Of a stretch of DNA of 64,000 nucleotides, positions 52,418-61,707 are shown in pieces (positions within the stretch are counted from its first letter, which is position 1; every line of letters begins with the position of its first letter). The stretch spans positions 2,936,501 through 3,000,500 of the forward strand of contig NZ_CP098747.1 in assembly GCF_023746535.1 (NCBI RefSeq), given 5' to 3'. Origin of the DNA: Sneathiella marina. GTDB lineage: Bacteria; Pseudomonadota; Alphaproteobacteria; Sneathiellales; Sneathiellaceae. Both the position numbers and the translations under genes were made by a program. The notes beneath the pieces were generated by a model. That model saw nothing but the letters and a program-made list of their open reading frames with translations. It did no database searches and was not told the origin of the DNA.

Positions 52418-52740
52418 TTTCTCCAAACTTCATATCTCAATCTTTGCTGTTGCCATAGAAAAATCATTTAAGTCGCGCGGGACTTACCGCAATCGCAGTG
52501 GAGCATGAAGAAATTACGTCCTGATAATATCCTCACGCCAATGTCATCTCTAAGTTACTTGAGCTCGCTTGCCACCGCGACTAAATATCATTCATGAAAA
52601 TATTTCCTTGTAATTTGATATTATTCTGCCGATCCAAACATATCCTCGCAACTGGTGTAGATAACAAACTCGTTAGCCCTTCCCCATCGTTGAAGATCCT
52701 CTTTGCTTTGACCGGCAGTGCCTTCATGAAAGGAGCTAGA
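52418..52740. other. intergenic stretch before the first DUF547 gene
   Basis: This region separates the GntR operator from the DUF547 gene. A frame open from 52594 runs in phase into DUF547, but its residues look random and the signal peptide starts only at 52741. A small imperfect dyad occurs near 52480. I see no other feature. Confidence 0.4.
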
Positions 52741-53481
52741 ATGAGAGCTATACCGATAGCTTTTATCGTCTTGATCACTGCTGTTTTCCCTCAAGCAACT
52801 TGGGCTTACTTCGATCAATTGGATGGTTTACTCGCAACTCACGTCGAAACCAAAACTGTAGATGGCATTCGATACAATGGCGTAAATTATGGCGCCTGGG
52901 GGAAAGACCCCCGCCATACACTTGTACGGGACGATATTCTAACAACAAATCCAGCTACGTTATTATCGAAAGAAGAAAAATTGGCGTTTTGGATCAACGC
53001 CTACAATGTCCTTACAATCGATCTGATTATTCGTGAGAAAGAACCTGAAAGTATCAAGAATCTCGGCGGGCTGTTCAGCAGCCCTTGGAGTAAACACACA
53101 TGGGAAATAGCTGGGCAATCCTATACACTAGACAATATTGAACACGATATCATCCGCCCTCTTGGAGAAGCCCGCATCCATTTCGCGATAAACTGTGCCG
53201 CAAAATCCTGCCCGGATTTACGCGTCGAAGCCTATCGACCGGAAAAACTCAACACACAGCTGGCTGATCAAGTCACCTTGACATTCAGCAATGGCACTAA
53301 AGGTTTTCGTAAAAGTCCGGCCCAGAATATTATTCACGTTACAAAGGTCATGGATTGGTTTGGGGAAGATTTCGACGATCGGAATCTGCATAGCTGGTTA
53401 ATGCCTTATTTTCCAAGCCTGATTAATGATCAGACAGAAATAAAATTTTTCAGCTACGACTGGTCACTAAACAAATCATGA
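52741..53481 (+). CDS. exported DUF547 protein (first of two)
   Basis: The 246-aa protein starts with a signal peptide (MRAIPIAFIVLITAVFPQAT) and carries the DUF547 motifs FWINAYN (83-89) and INCAAKSCPDLR (150-161), plus a C-terminal FFSYDWSLNKS. AAAGGAGC before ATG 52741 fixes the start. DUF547 proteins are periplasmic or outer-membrane-linked and have no known activity. The conserved N-C-A-x-x-x-C-P could be a catalytic or metal site. It lies 81 bases before a radical SAM gene, and a second DUF547 gene follows that in opposite orientation. Confidence 0.85.
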   Translation: MRAIPIAFIVLITAVFPQATWAYFDQLDGLLATHVETKTVDGIRYNGVNYGAWGKDPRHTLVRDDILTTNPATLLSKEEKLAFWINAYNVLTIDLIIREKEPESIKNLGGLFSSPWSKHTWEIAGQSYTLDNIEHDIIRPLGEARIHFAINCAAKSCPDLRVEAYRPEKLNTQLADQVTLTFSNGTKGFRKSPAQNIIHVTKVMDWFGEDFDDRNLHSWLMPYFPSLINDQTEIKFFSYDWSLNKS

Positions 53482-53562
53482 CCTGATCTCGCTGCAAAAA
53501 AGAGGAATGGGAACTCATCCCTTAAACAGGCACTGGCAATAAATGAATTGAACTGATCGAAT

Positions 53563-54927
53563 ATGGGCTATCTAACAAACAAGGAAATTCACGATTTCTT
53601 ACCCGCAGGAATAAGAACCGACACGCCTGAAGATTTATCAAAACCGCTCCGTACTGGTCTGCAGCAAGAAAAGTGGTTTACTGCCGCTCAAATGGCAGGA
53701 AGAAATTTCCCGATTGCTTGTGTTGCATTGGAAATTACGCAACGTTGCAATTTGGATTGCTCGCTCTGCTACCTTTCTGAAATTGCAGAAGTTGTCAAAG
53801 ATGTTCCCGTTTTTGAACTAAAACGGCGCATCAAAATGATTCATGCTCATTATGGGGATTTCACGAATGTCCAGATTACCGGAGGAGATCCCACCTTACG
53901 ATCAATTTCGGAGCTTGTGGAAATAGTAGAAGAGATCAAATCATACAATATGCGAAGTGCTCTCTTTACGAACGGTATAAAAGCCAGTCGGGATATGCTT
54001 GAAAGATTATCAGAAGCAGGACTAGATGATGTTGTTTTTCACGTCGACGCAACTCAAGGACGCAAGAACGGCAACACTGAAAATTTGCTAAACTCAGTCC
54101 GTCTCGAATATATCAATCGTACGGAAGGCCTACCCTTAAGGGTACTTTTCAATACCACAATCTTCGATGGAAATTTTCATTCTATTCCTGACTTAGTAGA
54201 GTTTTTCATAGATCACGCTAACAAGGTCAGTTTGGCGTCTTTTCAAATGCAGGCCGACACCGGGCGCGGGGTCTTACGGGAACGTAATGAAGACTTAATC
54301 TCCCAGCATTCAGTAATGGCGCTTATTGAAAAAGGAGCAGGAATAAAGCTCCCCTTTGATATGCCCTTAATCGGCCATCCTGATTGCAATAAGTACACTG
54401 CCCTTTTCAAAGCTGGAAATGCTCGAACACCTCTCTATGAAGACAGTGGGTTTTTTAGGCAGTTATTCTCATTGTTGTCGGAGGAAAATTTAAAAAAGAA
54501 TTGGAGTGTTGGCAGTGAGATTATGTGGGAAACAATAAAAGCCTGTTTCACATCGCCTTTACTTGCCGGGCGGGCATTGGCCTATATTGTCAGGAAATGC
54601 TGGTCCTTAAAAGTTGGCTTATTAACGGGAAACAGACCACACAGAATCAGCTTTTTCATCCATAATTTCATGGACGCGGAAAAACTGGAAGCGGGTCGAT
54701 GCAAATCCTGCGTTTTCATGGTGGCAACTGCAAATGGGCCCCTATCAATGTGTGTTCATAACGCCAAACGTAACACAATGATTTCGCAGCCGGTTCCAGC
54801 GATCGGTAACAATCCCGAATGGAATCCCATACCCGCCAATCTATTAAATCAGGAACCGGAATTATTTTCCGTGAAACGCTTGAAAGGGCGACTTCGTGCC
54901 GCCAGAAACAAGGAAAAAGGGCTCTAG
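53563..54927 (+). CDS. radical SAM protein with extra cysteine motifs
   Basis: The 454-aa protein has the 4Fe-4S motif C62-x3-C66-x2-C69 (RCNLDCSLCY) and the SAM-binding GGDP (107-110). Further on, an HPDC (C275) and three late cysteines (C380, C383 and C397 in CKSCVFMV and SMCVHN) suggest one or two auxiliary clusters. The HPxC motif recalls lipid-modifying enzymes of the tetraether synthase type, but this is only a resemblance. It acts in the cytoplasm. Location between two exported DUF547 proteins suggests a joint role in making or modifying an envelope component. Confidence 0.82.
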   Translation: MGYLTNKEIHDFLPAGIRTDTPEDLSKPLRTGLQQEKWFTAAQMAGRNFPIACVALEITQRCNLDCSLCYLSEIAEVVKDVPVFELKRRIKMIHAHYGDFTNVQITGGDPTLRSISELVEIVEEIKSYNMRSALFTNGIKASRDMLERLSEAGLDDVVFHVDATQGRKNGNTENLLNSVRLEYINRTEGLPLRVLFNTTIFDGNFHSIPDLVEFFIDHANKVSLASFQMQADTGRGVLRERNEDLISQHSVMALIEKGAGIKLPFDMPLIGHPDCNKYTALFKAGNARTPLYEDSGFFRQLFSLLSEENLKKNWSVGSEIMWETIKACFTSPLLAGRALAYIVRKCWSLKVGLLTGNRPHRISFFIHNFMDAEKLEAGRCKSCVFMVATANGPLSMCVHNAKRNTMISQPVPAIGNNPEWNPIPANLLNQEPELFSVKRLKGRLRAARNKEKGL

Positions 54928-54935
54928 TATGAAAT

Positions 54936-55817
54936 CTAATCGCGCATATCGCTTCCAGTAACCAGTCCGTCGGCTGTTAGGCGCTTGTTTGGATCCATTC
55001 CCTCATTTAGGGACCAGTCATAAAAATAGCCGCCAATCCCATCCGCATTTTGCAAATATTTCTTCAAATCAGCATTTGCATATTCCCGCAAATGGCGGAG
55101 CACTGACGCTTCCGACCCTCCAAAATCCTCCAGATACCAGCTATAGATTTTGGAAACATATATTCTCCCATCCTCCATTACGGACACCCCACGCATATTA
55201 TTTACATATTCCCGTGCAGCCTGCGCCATTGCGCCTTCAACATTCTCTGCTGTATATGCTTTACGGCCTAAATTTGGACAACCCGTCGCCGCGCAATTCA
55301 AAAGATAATGGATACGTGGTTCAGCAGACCATACCGGGCGTACAATTCCATGTTCTATATCATGTAAACTCAGAGATTCTCCGTTCACAATTAGGCGCTT
55401 GTCTTCCCAAGGGCCTAAGTCAAAAATGCCGTCCTTAATATTTCGAATACTCGCAACAGGGTAATGGTCCAAAATTATATCAACTGTTTTGGCATTATAA
55501 AGATTGACCCAGTATGCTAATTGAGAATTTTTAGACAGCTTCGACGAATCCGCGTTCGACAGAAGTTCAATATAATTTTTTAGTTGATTATGGTCGGCAT
55601 CAGTTACTTCAGAATATGCGACCCGTACAACACCCAGTTCGTCAAGAAACGTATATGTCTCTAAAAAACCTCCCCATTCTTCATGATCTACATCATTTGC
55701 AACCCCAAAAACCTGATGTTCTTCGTCAAGCAGGTCGCTATTTGGAATTGCCAGACGTTCTAAGGAGGCGCATCCACCCAGGAATAAAATAAGTGTTGCA
55801 AGTACCAGATATCTCAT
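54936..55817 (-). CDS. DUF547 lipoprotein (second of two)
   Basis: The 293-aa protein has a lipoprotein signal with lipobox LGGC (C16). It shares the family motifs YWVNLYNAK (102-110), NCAATGCP (174-181) and FYDWSLNEG with the gene at 52741. Its N-terminal half has an extra segment. It stands convergent to the radical SAM gene with eight bases between stops. The conserved cysteine pair pattern matches that of its neighbour, so both should have the same biochemical activity in different envelope sites. Confidence 0.85.
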   Translation of the reverse strand: MRYLVLATLILFLGGCASLERLAIPNSDLLDEEHQVFGVANDVDHEEWGGFLETYTFLDELGVVRVAYSEVTDADHNQLKNYIELLSNADSSKLSKNSQLAYWVNLYNAKTVDIILDHYPVASIRNIKDGIFDLGPWEDKRLIVNGESLSLHDIEHGIVRPVWSAEPRIHYLLNCAATGCPNLGRKAYTAENVEGAMAQAAREYVNNMRGVSVMEDGRIYVSKIYSWYLEDFGGSEASVLRHLREYANADLKKYLQNADGIGGYFYDWSLNEGMDPNKRLTADGLVTGSDMRD

Positions 55818-56058
55818 TGCTCAGCTCGTTTCCATTTCCAATATTGAATGTTCTACAGAGGTCGTATTCTATCATCTCGCTCACTTGCGAAAAAATAACA
55901 GTACGGTCACAATAACTTTATCGGCTTGGCACCAAACCTGTCACATTCGACAGAGGGACACGTGAATGATGGGGAAGCTGGAGAGCGGTGTCACATTGGC
56001 TCAATACACATAAAAACCGGTATTATTGGACGAAACATAGAGTGGCAACCAGCGAGCA

Positions 56059-56709
56059 TCAGCCCTCAAAAGATCCAATTGCAATCCGAAGCGCATCCAG
56101 AATTAATTTAAGGCTGATGGCACCGAGAATAAGCGCCATCATACGGTCCATCCAAGTTTTTGCTCGATAATAGAAATTCTGTGATTTCCTGATGGAAAAG
56201 GCAAATGCAACAATGGAATACCAAAGTGTTTCGTTGAAAAAAACAATTATCAAACATACCAGAGAAACCCAAGTTGGCGCGTGAGGCGGAATAAAGGCAA
56301 AGAAAATAGAGCCGAAAAATATGACAACTTTTGGGTTTGCAAGCTGTGTTAGAAAGCCTTGCAAGAAAGCCCTAGACAAAGTTACATTTCCGGTCTCTCG
56401 CGTCTCCCCCAAGCTCGTATCGTGAGCGTGCCGCCAGTGGGAAGCGGCGAGATAACCCAGATAACCACCACCGCAAAACTTCAACGCGGCATACAGCCAC
56501 TGATCATTCTTCAACGCAACCGCAAGACCGACCATCGCTGCGGTTGCCCAAACTATGGAGCCCAGGCCCATACCGATACTTGCGGATAAGGCTGCCGCTC
56601 TCCCTGCTGACAACGCCAGTTTCGAAATGACAAGGAACGACTGACCTGGGCTAACAACAGCCAGTACCTGCACGAGAGCCAGTGTTAATAAGGGCGGGAG
56701 AAATTCCAA
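56059..56709 (-). CDS. LysE/RhtB family exporter
   Basis: The 216-aa membrane protein has the family start (LALVQVLAVVSPGQSFLVIS) and the central LTQLANPKVVIFFGSIFFAF motif. It has six hydrophobic segments. It is the third LysE protein in the window and not close to the others. The expected role is export of amino acids or similar compounds. Confidence 0.86.
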   Translation of the reverse strand: MEFLPPLLTLALVQVLAVVSPGQSFLVISKLALSAGRAAALSASIGMGLGSIVWATAAMVGLAVALKNDQWLYAALKFCGGGYLGYLAASHWRHAHDTSLGETRETGNVTLSRAFLQGFLTQLANPKVVIFFGSIFFAFIPPHAPTWVSLVCLIIVFFNETLWYSIVAFAFSIRKSQNFYYRAKTWMDRMMALILGAISLKLILDALRIAIGSFEG

Positions 56710-56898
56710 AACAACTCCGGGGAAGATTACCTTATGACGAGAGCTTACGGCATAATAGAAAAATTGGGGAGTTGATGCACCAACTTCCTACTGGGCATTA
56801 ATTGATCAAATTCAGAAACGCATAACCAAGATCATGAGCCGTTAAATCAATTGGGCAAATTGCACGATCTTTCTGCGCGCGCTGCACGCAGTCAATTT

Positions 56899-57453
56899 TT
56901 ATTTGATCACCGTAAGGGCTTCCTGCCCTTTTTCGATTAGATGGAGCCTGTCTACATTCAATCCAATTGTGGTCACAGAACAAGTATCGGGTCGAAAAAC
57001 AAGAACATTATCATTACTTTCAGTAAATCCGACCAACGAGTTTATAACAACAAAATGGGTTACGAAAATTGCATCTTCCGTCTGGCTTTTGGCAAATTCT
57101 ACGATATTGGATCGCCAGTTTTTAAGCACATTCGATTGGTCGCTCCACTGCCCTTGTAGAACTCCTGTCAACCATTGTCGGCGATCTTTAAATTCTATGC
57201 CAGCGGACGGTACTTCCGTTAATTGTGGGGCAATATCCACTGACTGGTGCCATAATTCACCAATAGGCTTGGCGGTTTCTTGGGCCCTTTGCAAGGGGCT
57301 GCTAAAAATTCTAACCGGTGCAATTGCCTCATTCAACTGCCGCGCGACAGTATCCGCCTGCGAAATCCCTTTTACGCTCAATCCCGGGTCTGCTGTACTA
57401 TCCCAAGCTCCGCCGGCTTCACCATGTCGAACAAGATAAATTTTAACACCCAC
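56899..57453 (-). CDS. histidine phosphatase family protein (SixA-like)
   Basis: The 184-aa protein starts with the phosphatase motif R-H-G (KIYLVRHGEAGG) and has SSPLQRAQETAKPI and a late FVTHFVVINSL with the second catalytic histidine. The GTG at 57453 follows GAGGGGA and fits the R-H-G position at residue 9; a longer frame to 57573 begins with unrelated residues. It is a phosphomonoesterase, substrate unknown. Confidence 0.85.
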   Translation of the reverse strand: MGVKIYLVRHGEAGGAWDSTADPGLSVKGISQADTVARQLNEAIAPVRIFSSPLQRAQETAKPIGELWHQSVDIAPQLTEVPSAGIEFKDRRQWLTGVLQGQWSDQSNVLKNWRSNIVEFAKSQTEDAIFVTHFVVINSLVGFTESNDNVLVFRPDTCSVTTIGLNVDRLHLIEKGQEALTVIK

Positions 57454-57593
57454 ACTCAATCCCCTCTTCTTGATATCTTTCAAGTAACACATTCTGCTCC
57501 GCAGAAAACAAACATTTACCTTAGAATGGAAAAAAATAACGAATTCCAAAAATTCGATCACTGATCTCACCACGCCAGATATGATCAGGGTGA

Positions 57594-57794
57594 CTCTCAG
57601 GTCGTCGAAAACCTGAGGATAAACTGCGAAGCCATCGTAAATTTATTGAGGACTTCATTTTTACACCAACAATAGTAGCGGGCGACAGTCCTGTAAATTT
57701 ACTGGCGTTTGAAGGGAAAACATTAAAAAAGAGAGTTTCAGAGTATGCTTGGCAGAGCAACGGGAATTCCAATCCATTGCGATGTTCTACGTAA
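57594..57794 (+). other. open frame of uncertain coding value, possible gene remnant
   Basis: The 376-bp gap between the phosphatase and MBL genes contains a plus-strand frame without start codon that reads plausibly (HRKFIEDFIFTPTIVAGDSP and TLKKRVSEYAW) to TAA at 57792. A perfect 7-bp hairpin (CTCAGGT/ACCTGAG, 57596-57617) lies at its beginning. It could be a remnant 3' end. The opposite strand carries an 83-codon frame of poor composition, taken as its shadow. Confidence 0.2.
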
Positions 57795-57829
57795 ATTTTG
57801 CCAATCTGCGCACCGCAAGGAATTGTTGT

Positions 57830-58690
57830 CTAATAGGCGACGGAAATTTTCTCTTCCAGCTCAGCAGGTTCAATAGACACCGTCATGCCCTCTTGTGCGA
57901 CAAAAACATTTGACCAGACTTTGCTCGCCTGTTCTGCAATATTGTCCATAAACGCATCATCATGCGAAGGGTCATGGTGAAAAATTGCCATTTGTCCCAC
58001 ATTTGCCGCCTGACATAACCGAATACCCTCTTGCCAGGTAGAGTGCCCCCAGCCCGCAAATTTTGGATATTCTTCATCGGTATAGGTTGAATCATAAATA
58101 ACCAAATCCGCCCCCTCAATAAGATCCAGAATATCTTTATCAGGATGACCGATAACATGCTCCGTATCCGTTATGTAGCAAATGGCGCTTCCGCCATGCT
58201 CGATACGGTATCCGGTGCCACCATCCGGATGTTTCAAGGGTGCAGTTCGAACGAAAATTCCGTCCCCCAGCGAAAACGACTCGCCGGCTTTAAAGTCCGT
58301 AAAGCTCAAATTCGCAGAAAGTTCAGAAAAAGGAACGGGAAATGTCGGTTGACACATTTGAGAGGAGAGCACCTTTTTGATACCCCCACATTCACTTAAA
58401 TGCCCGGCCATGATTTTTATGCTGACATCGTCCCGGTAAACTGGCCCAAAAAAGGGAAAGCCGTTTATGTGATCCCAATGAGTATGCGACTGAAGAAATA
58501 AATAGTCTTTGAGGTCGCGTTCCATCAGACAATTCCCGAGCAGGCGGACCCCCGTTCCGGCATCAAGAATTATGATACGCCCATTGACGTTCACCTCAAC
58601 GCAGGAGGTATTACCGCCATATTTCATATGGTCTGCGGAAGGAGTCGCTATTGACCCACGAACACCCCAAAATTTCACATTTATACTCAT
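57830..58690 (-). CDS. MBL-fold metallo-hydrolase (phosphodiesterase-like)
   Basis: The 286-aa protein has the start VKFWGVRGSIATP with GGNTSCVEV, as in the cyclic-phosphate/cAMP phosphodiesterase-like branch, and the metal motif HTHWDHINGFPFF. Other ligands are the H in LKHPDGG, D in YDSTYTDEEY and H in FHHDPSHDD. ATG at 58690 gives the normal family start. The substrate is probably a cyclic nucleotide or similar phosphodiester. Confidence 0.84.
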   Translation of the reverse strand: MSINVKFWGVRGSIATPSADHMKYGGNTSCVEVNVNGRIIILDAGTGVRLLGNCLMERDLKDYLFLQSHTHWDHINGFPFFGPVYRDDVSIKIMAGHLSECGGIKKVLSSQMCQPTFPVPFSELSANLSFTDFKAGESFSLGDGIFVRTAPLKHPDGGTGYRIEHGGSAICYITDTEHVIGHPDKDILDLIEGADLVIYDSTYTDEEYPKFAGWGHSTWQEGIRLCQAANVGQMAIFHHDPSHDDAFMDNIAEQASKVWSNVFVAQEGMTVSIEPAELEEKISVAY

Positions 58691-58795
58691 CAAGCCTCGA
58701 GTCACCCCAGTCCTAGAGAAACATCATAATACCTAATTTGTTATTTACGAACGACATTTACCAAGGGTAATCGTCTTACTTTGTAATGGTCGTCA

Positions 58796-58827
58796 CGAAA
58801 AATTGACCGTGATTGGCCAATTTTTCG
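58796..58827. repeat. perfect inverted repeat (10-bp arms) in the MBL/M20 gap
   Basis: CGAAAAATTG-(12)-CAATTTTTCG lies just after the M20 gene (minus strand) and upstream of the MBL start. The plus strand continues ATTTTTC, so it is terminator-like in form, yet no plus-strand gene comes before. It may serve the minus-strand M20 transcript or be an operator for the MBL gene. Confidence 0.55.
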
Positions 58828-58840
58828 ATTTTTCTCTCTA

Positions 58841-60016
58841 TCAGGATGCTTCGCGGTCCAGAATCCGTTCTGTCAGCTCTACCCAGTAATTGGCGCCAAG
58901 GGGTAAAATTTCGTCATTAAAATCGTAATTTGGGTTATGAACGTGACAACTGCCTTCACCTGACCCGTTTGCGATCATAATATAACATCCTGGACGTTCT
59001 TTCAGCATCCAGGAAAAATCCTCGGCTCCCATAACAGGCGTTACATTCTCATTGACGCCATCATTGCCAACCAATTTCGCCGCCGCTGCAATCGCCTCAT
59101 CTGTTTCATCCGCGGTATTAATTGTCGGCGCATATCGCCGGTCATAAGTAAATTCTGCAGTTGCGCCATGTGCCTCGGCAATTCCGACGGCAATCTGCCG
59201 CATCCGGCTTTCAATCATATCCTGAACATCCGGATCAAAAGCGCGGGTGGTCCCGCTCATAAGTACTTCTGCCGGAATTACATTACCGGTATGGCCGCCA
59301 TGAATTTGGGCAACGGTGATAACAGCCGACTGAAGCGGATCAACATTGCGGCTTACAATACTTTGCCAGGCTTGAATGATCTCAGCGGATATAACAATGG
59401 GGTCCGTCGCTAAATGCGGAAAGGCACCATGGCCTCCGTTGCCAGTTATTTTTGCTTCAAAAAAATCTGCGGACGCCATGATGGGCCCCTTGCAGACAGC
59501 AAAAGTGCCCACCTCATGGCCGGGCATATTATGCATTCCAAACACACTGTCGACAGGGAACTTCTCGAACAACCCATCACTGATCATAACGCGACCGCCC
59601 GCGACATTCTCCTCCGCCGGCTGAAAAATAAACCTGACAGTGCCATCAAAATTCTTTGATTCCGACAAATGCTTTGCCGCCCCTAGCAACATTACCGTAT
59701 GGCCATCATGTCCACAGCCATGCATCTTGCCATCCACCTGCGACCGATGTTCAAATTCATTAAGTTCCTGTAAATCCAGCGCATCCATATCCGCGCGCAG
59801 CCCAATGGCGCGATTACCGGTACCACTTGTCAATGTACCGACAACCCCTGTTTTCCCCAACCCCCGGTGAACTTCCAAGCCAAAACTTTCGAGTTTTTCA
59901 GCAACAAAATCAGATGTCTCATATTCTTCAAATGCGGTTTCCGGATGTTTATGAATCCGATGGCGCCAGTCAGTCATTTCTTTATGCAGGTCTTTAAGTT
60001 CTGGAAGGATTTTCAT
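58841..60016 (-). CDS. M20 family amidohydrolase (hippurate hydrolase-like)
   Basis: The 391-aa enzyme has the metal-binding CGHDGH (101-106), the general-base glutamate in QPAEENVAGG (E135/E136), HGGHTGNVIP and PVMGAEDFSWML. These define the aminoacylase/hippurate hydrolase group, which removes acyl groups from N-acyl amino acids. ATG at 60016 with AGGAAAA is preferred over a longer frame to 60151. The enzyme is cytoplasmic with two metal ions; the natural substrate is not known. Confidence 0.9.
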   Translation of the reverse strand: MKILPELKDLHKEMTDWRHRIHKHPETAFEEYETSDFVAEKLESFGLEVHRGLGKTGVVGTLTSGTGNRAIGLRADMDALDLQELNEFEHRSQVDGKMHGCGHDGHTVMLLGAAKHLSESKNFDGTVRFIFQPAEENVAGGRVMISDGLFEKFPVDSVFGMHNMPGHEVGTFAVCKGPIMASADFFEAKITGNGGHGAFPHLATDPIVISAEIIQAWQSIVSRNVDPLQSAVITVAQIHGGHTGNVIPAEVLMSGTTRAFDPDVQDMIESRMRQIAVGIAEAHGATAEFTYDRRYAPTINTADETDEAIAAAAKLVGNDGVNENVTPVMGAEDFSWMLKERPGCYIMIANGSGEGSCHVHNPNYDFNDEILPLGANYWVELTERILDREAS

Positions 60017-60216
60017 GGATATTTTTCCTGTTTTAATCGAATTGTTGTTCTTTGCGCAAAGCCTAGCACATTGTCCTCGATTATTAAAAGCCCGCCAATA
60101 AATATGAAAACGTAATATTTCGACAAACCCACTTTCCTTCACTCCATTCATGGATTAGAAAGCGGGTCAGATTTTGGACAATCAGATTCGATCACTTGGG
60201 GACAATCAGTAATATC

Positions 60217-61707
60217 ATGGTCAAACAAACTCTCGATAAAGATCTGGATCGAATTGGACAAATTGAGTCTCAGGGGATTTATGCAGTCAATAGCTATAAA
60301 GCCATTGCATTGGCCGGATTGTTTCTGCTTATTGTCTGGGCATTTTCCGCAAGCATCATCACGTCAGGAGAGCATTCTACACTCATCATAATTGCCGCTA
60401 TTATTGGCGGCTATATGGCCCTTAATATTGGGGCAAATGATGTGGCAAACAATGTAGGACCGGCGGTCGGCTCGCGAGCGTTGACCATGACGGGAGCCCT
60501 AATTATTGCCGCCATCTTTGAGGCGGCAGGCGCCATATTAGCCGGCGGTGACGTGGTGAATACCATTAAAAAAGGGATCATTGACCCCTCTGCCATGGAA
60601 AGCAGCCAGATCTTTATTTGGGCCATGATTGCAGCACTATTCTCTGCTGCCCTATGGGTTAATATTGCGACCTGGATTGGGGCGCCGGTTTCGACAACTC
60701 ATGCCGTTGTTGGTGGCGTCATGGGTGCCGGAATTGCCGCAGCAGGATTTAGCGTTGTCAGCTGGGGCACCATGAGCGCCATTGCAGCAAGCTGGGTTAT
60801 CTCACCCGTTATGGGCGGGATCATAGCCGCAATATTTCTAGCGTTTATCAAATTCTACATTATCTATCAGGATGATAAAATTGCTGCAGCCAAACGCTGG
60901 GTTCCCTTGCTCGTGGCTGTCATGGCTGGCGTCTTTTCCGCATACTTGATTATGAAGGGTCTAAAGAAAATCTGGCGCCCGGATGGCCTGACGATCCTAT
61001 TTGTCTCCTTGGCATTATTTGCTGGCGTTTATGCCGCGGTTAAGCCAATTGTCGCTAAGGCTGCGATCGGTATGGAAAACCGAAACAAGTCCTTACGCAT
61101 TCTGTTTACGATCCCGCTTATTTGCTCTGCTGCCCTTCTGTCTTTTGCCCATGGCGCCAATGATGTTGCCAATGCTGTTGGCCCCCTTGCTGCAATTGTC
61201 AGTACATCAGCGTCCGGTGCTATTGATGCAAAGGTTGGAATCCCGCTTTGGGTTATGGCTATCGGTGCATTCGGGCTCAGTGCCGGACTGTTTCTTTTCG
61301 GACCCAAGTTGATCAAAACCGTTGGTGAACAGATCACAAAAATGAACCCTATGCGGGCCTACTGTGTCGCCCTGTCTGCCGGTATAACAGTTTTAGTTGC
61401 CTCCGCACTTGGCCTTCCTGTGAGTTCAACACATATTGCAGTCGGGGCTGTATTTGGTGTGGGATTCTTTCGGGAATGGGACACGGAACGCCGCGCAAAG
61501 AAAATACGCTCTGGCAAGCAGGCCGCAAAAATTAACCCTGAAAGCAACCTGCCGGATGAACACAACGAAACAAGTAATAACCGTCGCAAAAAGCTGGTAC
61601 GCAGATCTCATTTCGTAACCATCATTGCCGCCTGGGTAATAACTGTTCCATGTGCCGCCCTCCTGGCCGGGGGGATCTTTCTTTTGATCTCTCATTTCGC
61701 ATCTTAA
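60217..61707 (+). CDS. pit: inorganic phosphate transporter, PiT family
   Basis: The 496-aa protein has about ten hydrophobic segments and the duplicated PiT signature GANDVANNVGPAVGSRAL and GANDVANAVGPLAAI, each at the head of a half. A hydrophilic charged loop of about 50 residues (RRAKKIRSGKQAAKINPESN) lies before the last helix. It carries metal-phosphate with protons. TTG at 60196 is an alternative start. A direct repeat GGACAATCAG occurs at 60176 and 60200 (24 bases apart) before it. The stop overlaps that of the LysR gene (TTAA). Confidence 0.9.
   Translation: MVKQTLDKDLDRIGQIESQGIYAVNSYKAIALAGLFLLIVWAFSASIITSGEHSTLIIIAAIIGGYMALNIGANDVANNVGPAVGSRALTMTGALIIAAIFEAAGAILAGGDVVNTIKKGIIDPSAMESSQIFIWAMIAALFSAALWVNIATWIGAPVSTTHAVVGGVMGAGIAAAGFSVVSWGTMSAIAASWVISPVMGGIIAAIFLAFIKFYIIYQDDKIAAAKRWVPLLVAVMAGVFSAYLIMKGLKKIWRPDGLTILFVSLALFAGVYAAVKPIVAKAAIGMENRNKSLRILFTIPLICSAALLSFAHGANDVANAVGPLAAIVSTSASGAIDAKVGIPLWVMAIGAFGLSAGLFLFGPKLIKTVGEQITKMNPMRAYCVALSAGITVLVASALGLPVSSTHIAVGAVFGVGFFREWDTERRAKKIRSGKQAAKINPESNLPDEHNETSNNRRKKLVRRSHFVTIIAAWVITVPCAALLAGGIFLLISHFAS

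Noticed and set aside
52594-52740. 49-codon N-terminal extension of the first DUF547 protein
   Set aside because: The signal peptide and ribosome site place the start at 52741; the extension would bury the signal.
57521-57772. 83-codon minus-strand frame between the phosphatase and MBL genes
   Set aside because: Poor composition and no ribosome site; taken as a shadow of the weak plus-strand frame.
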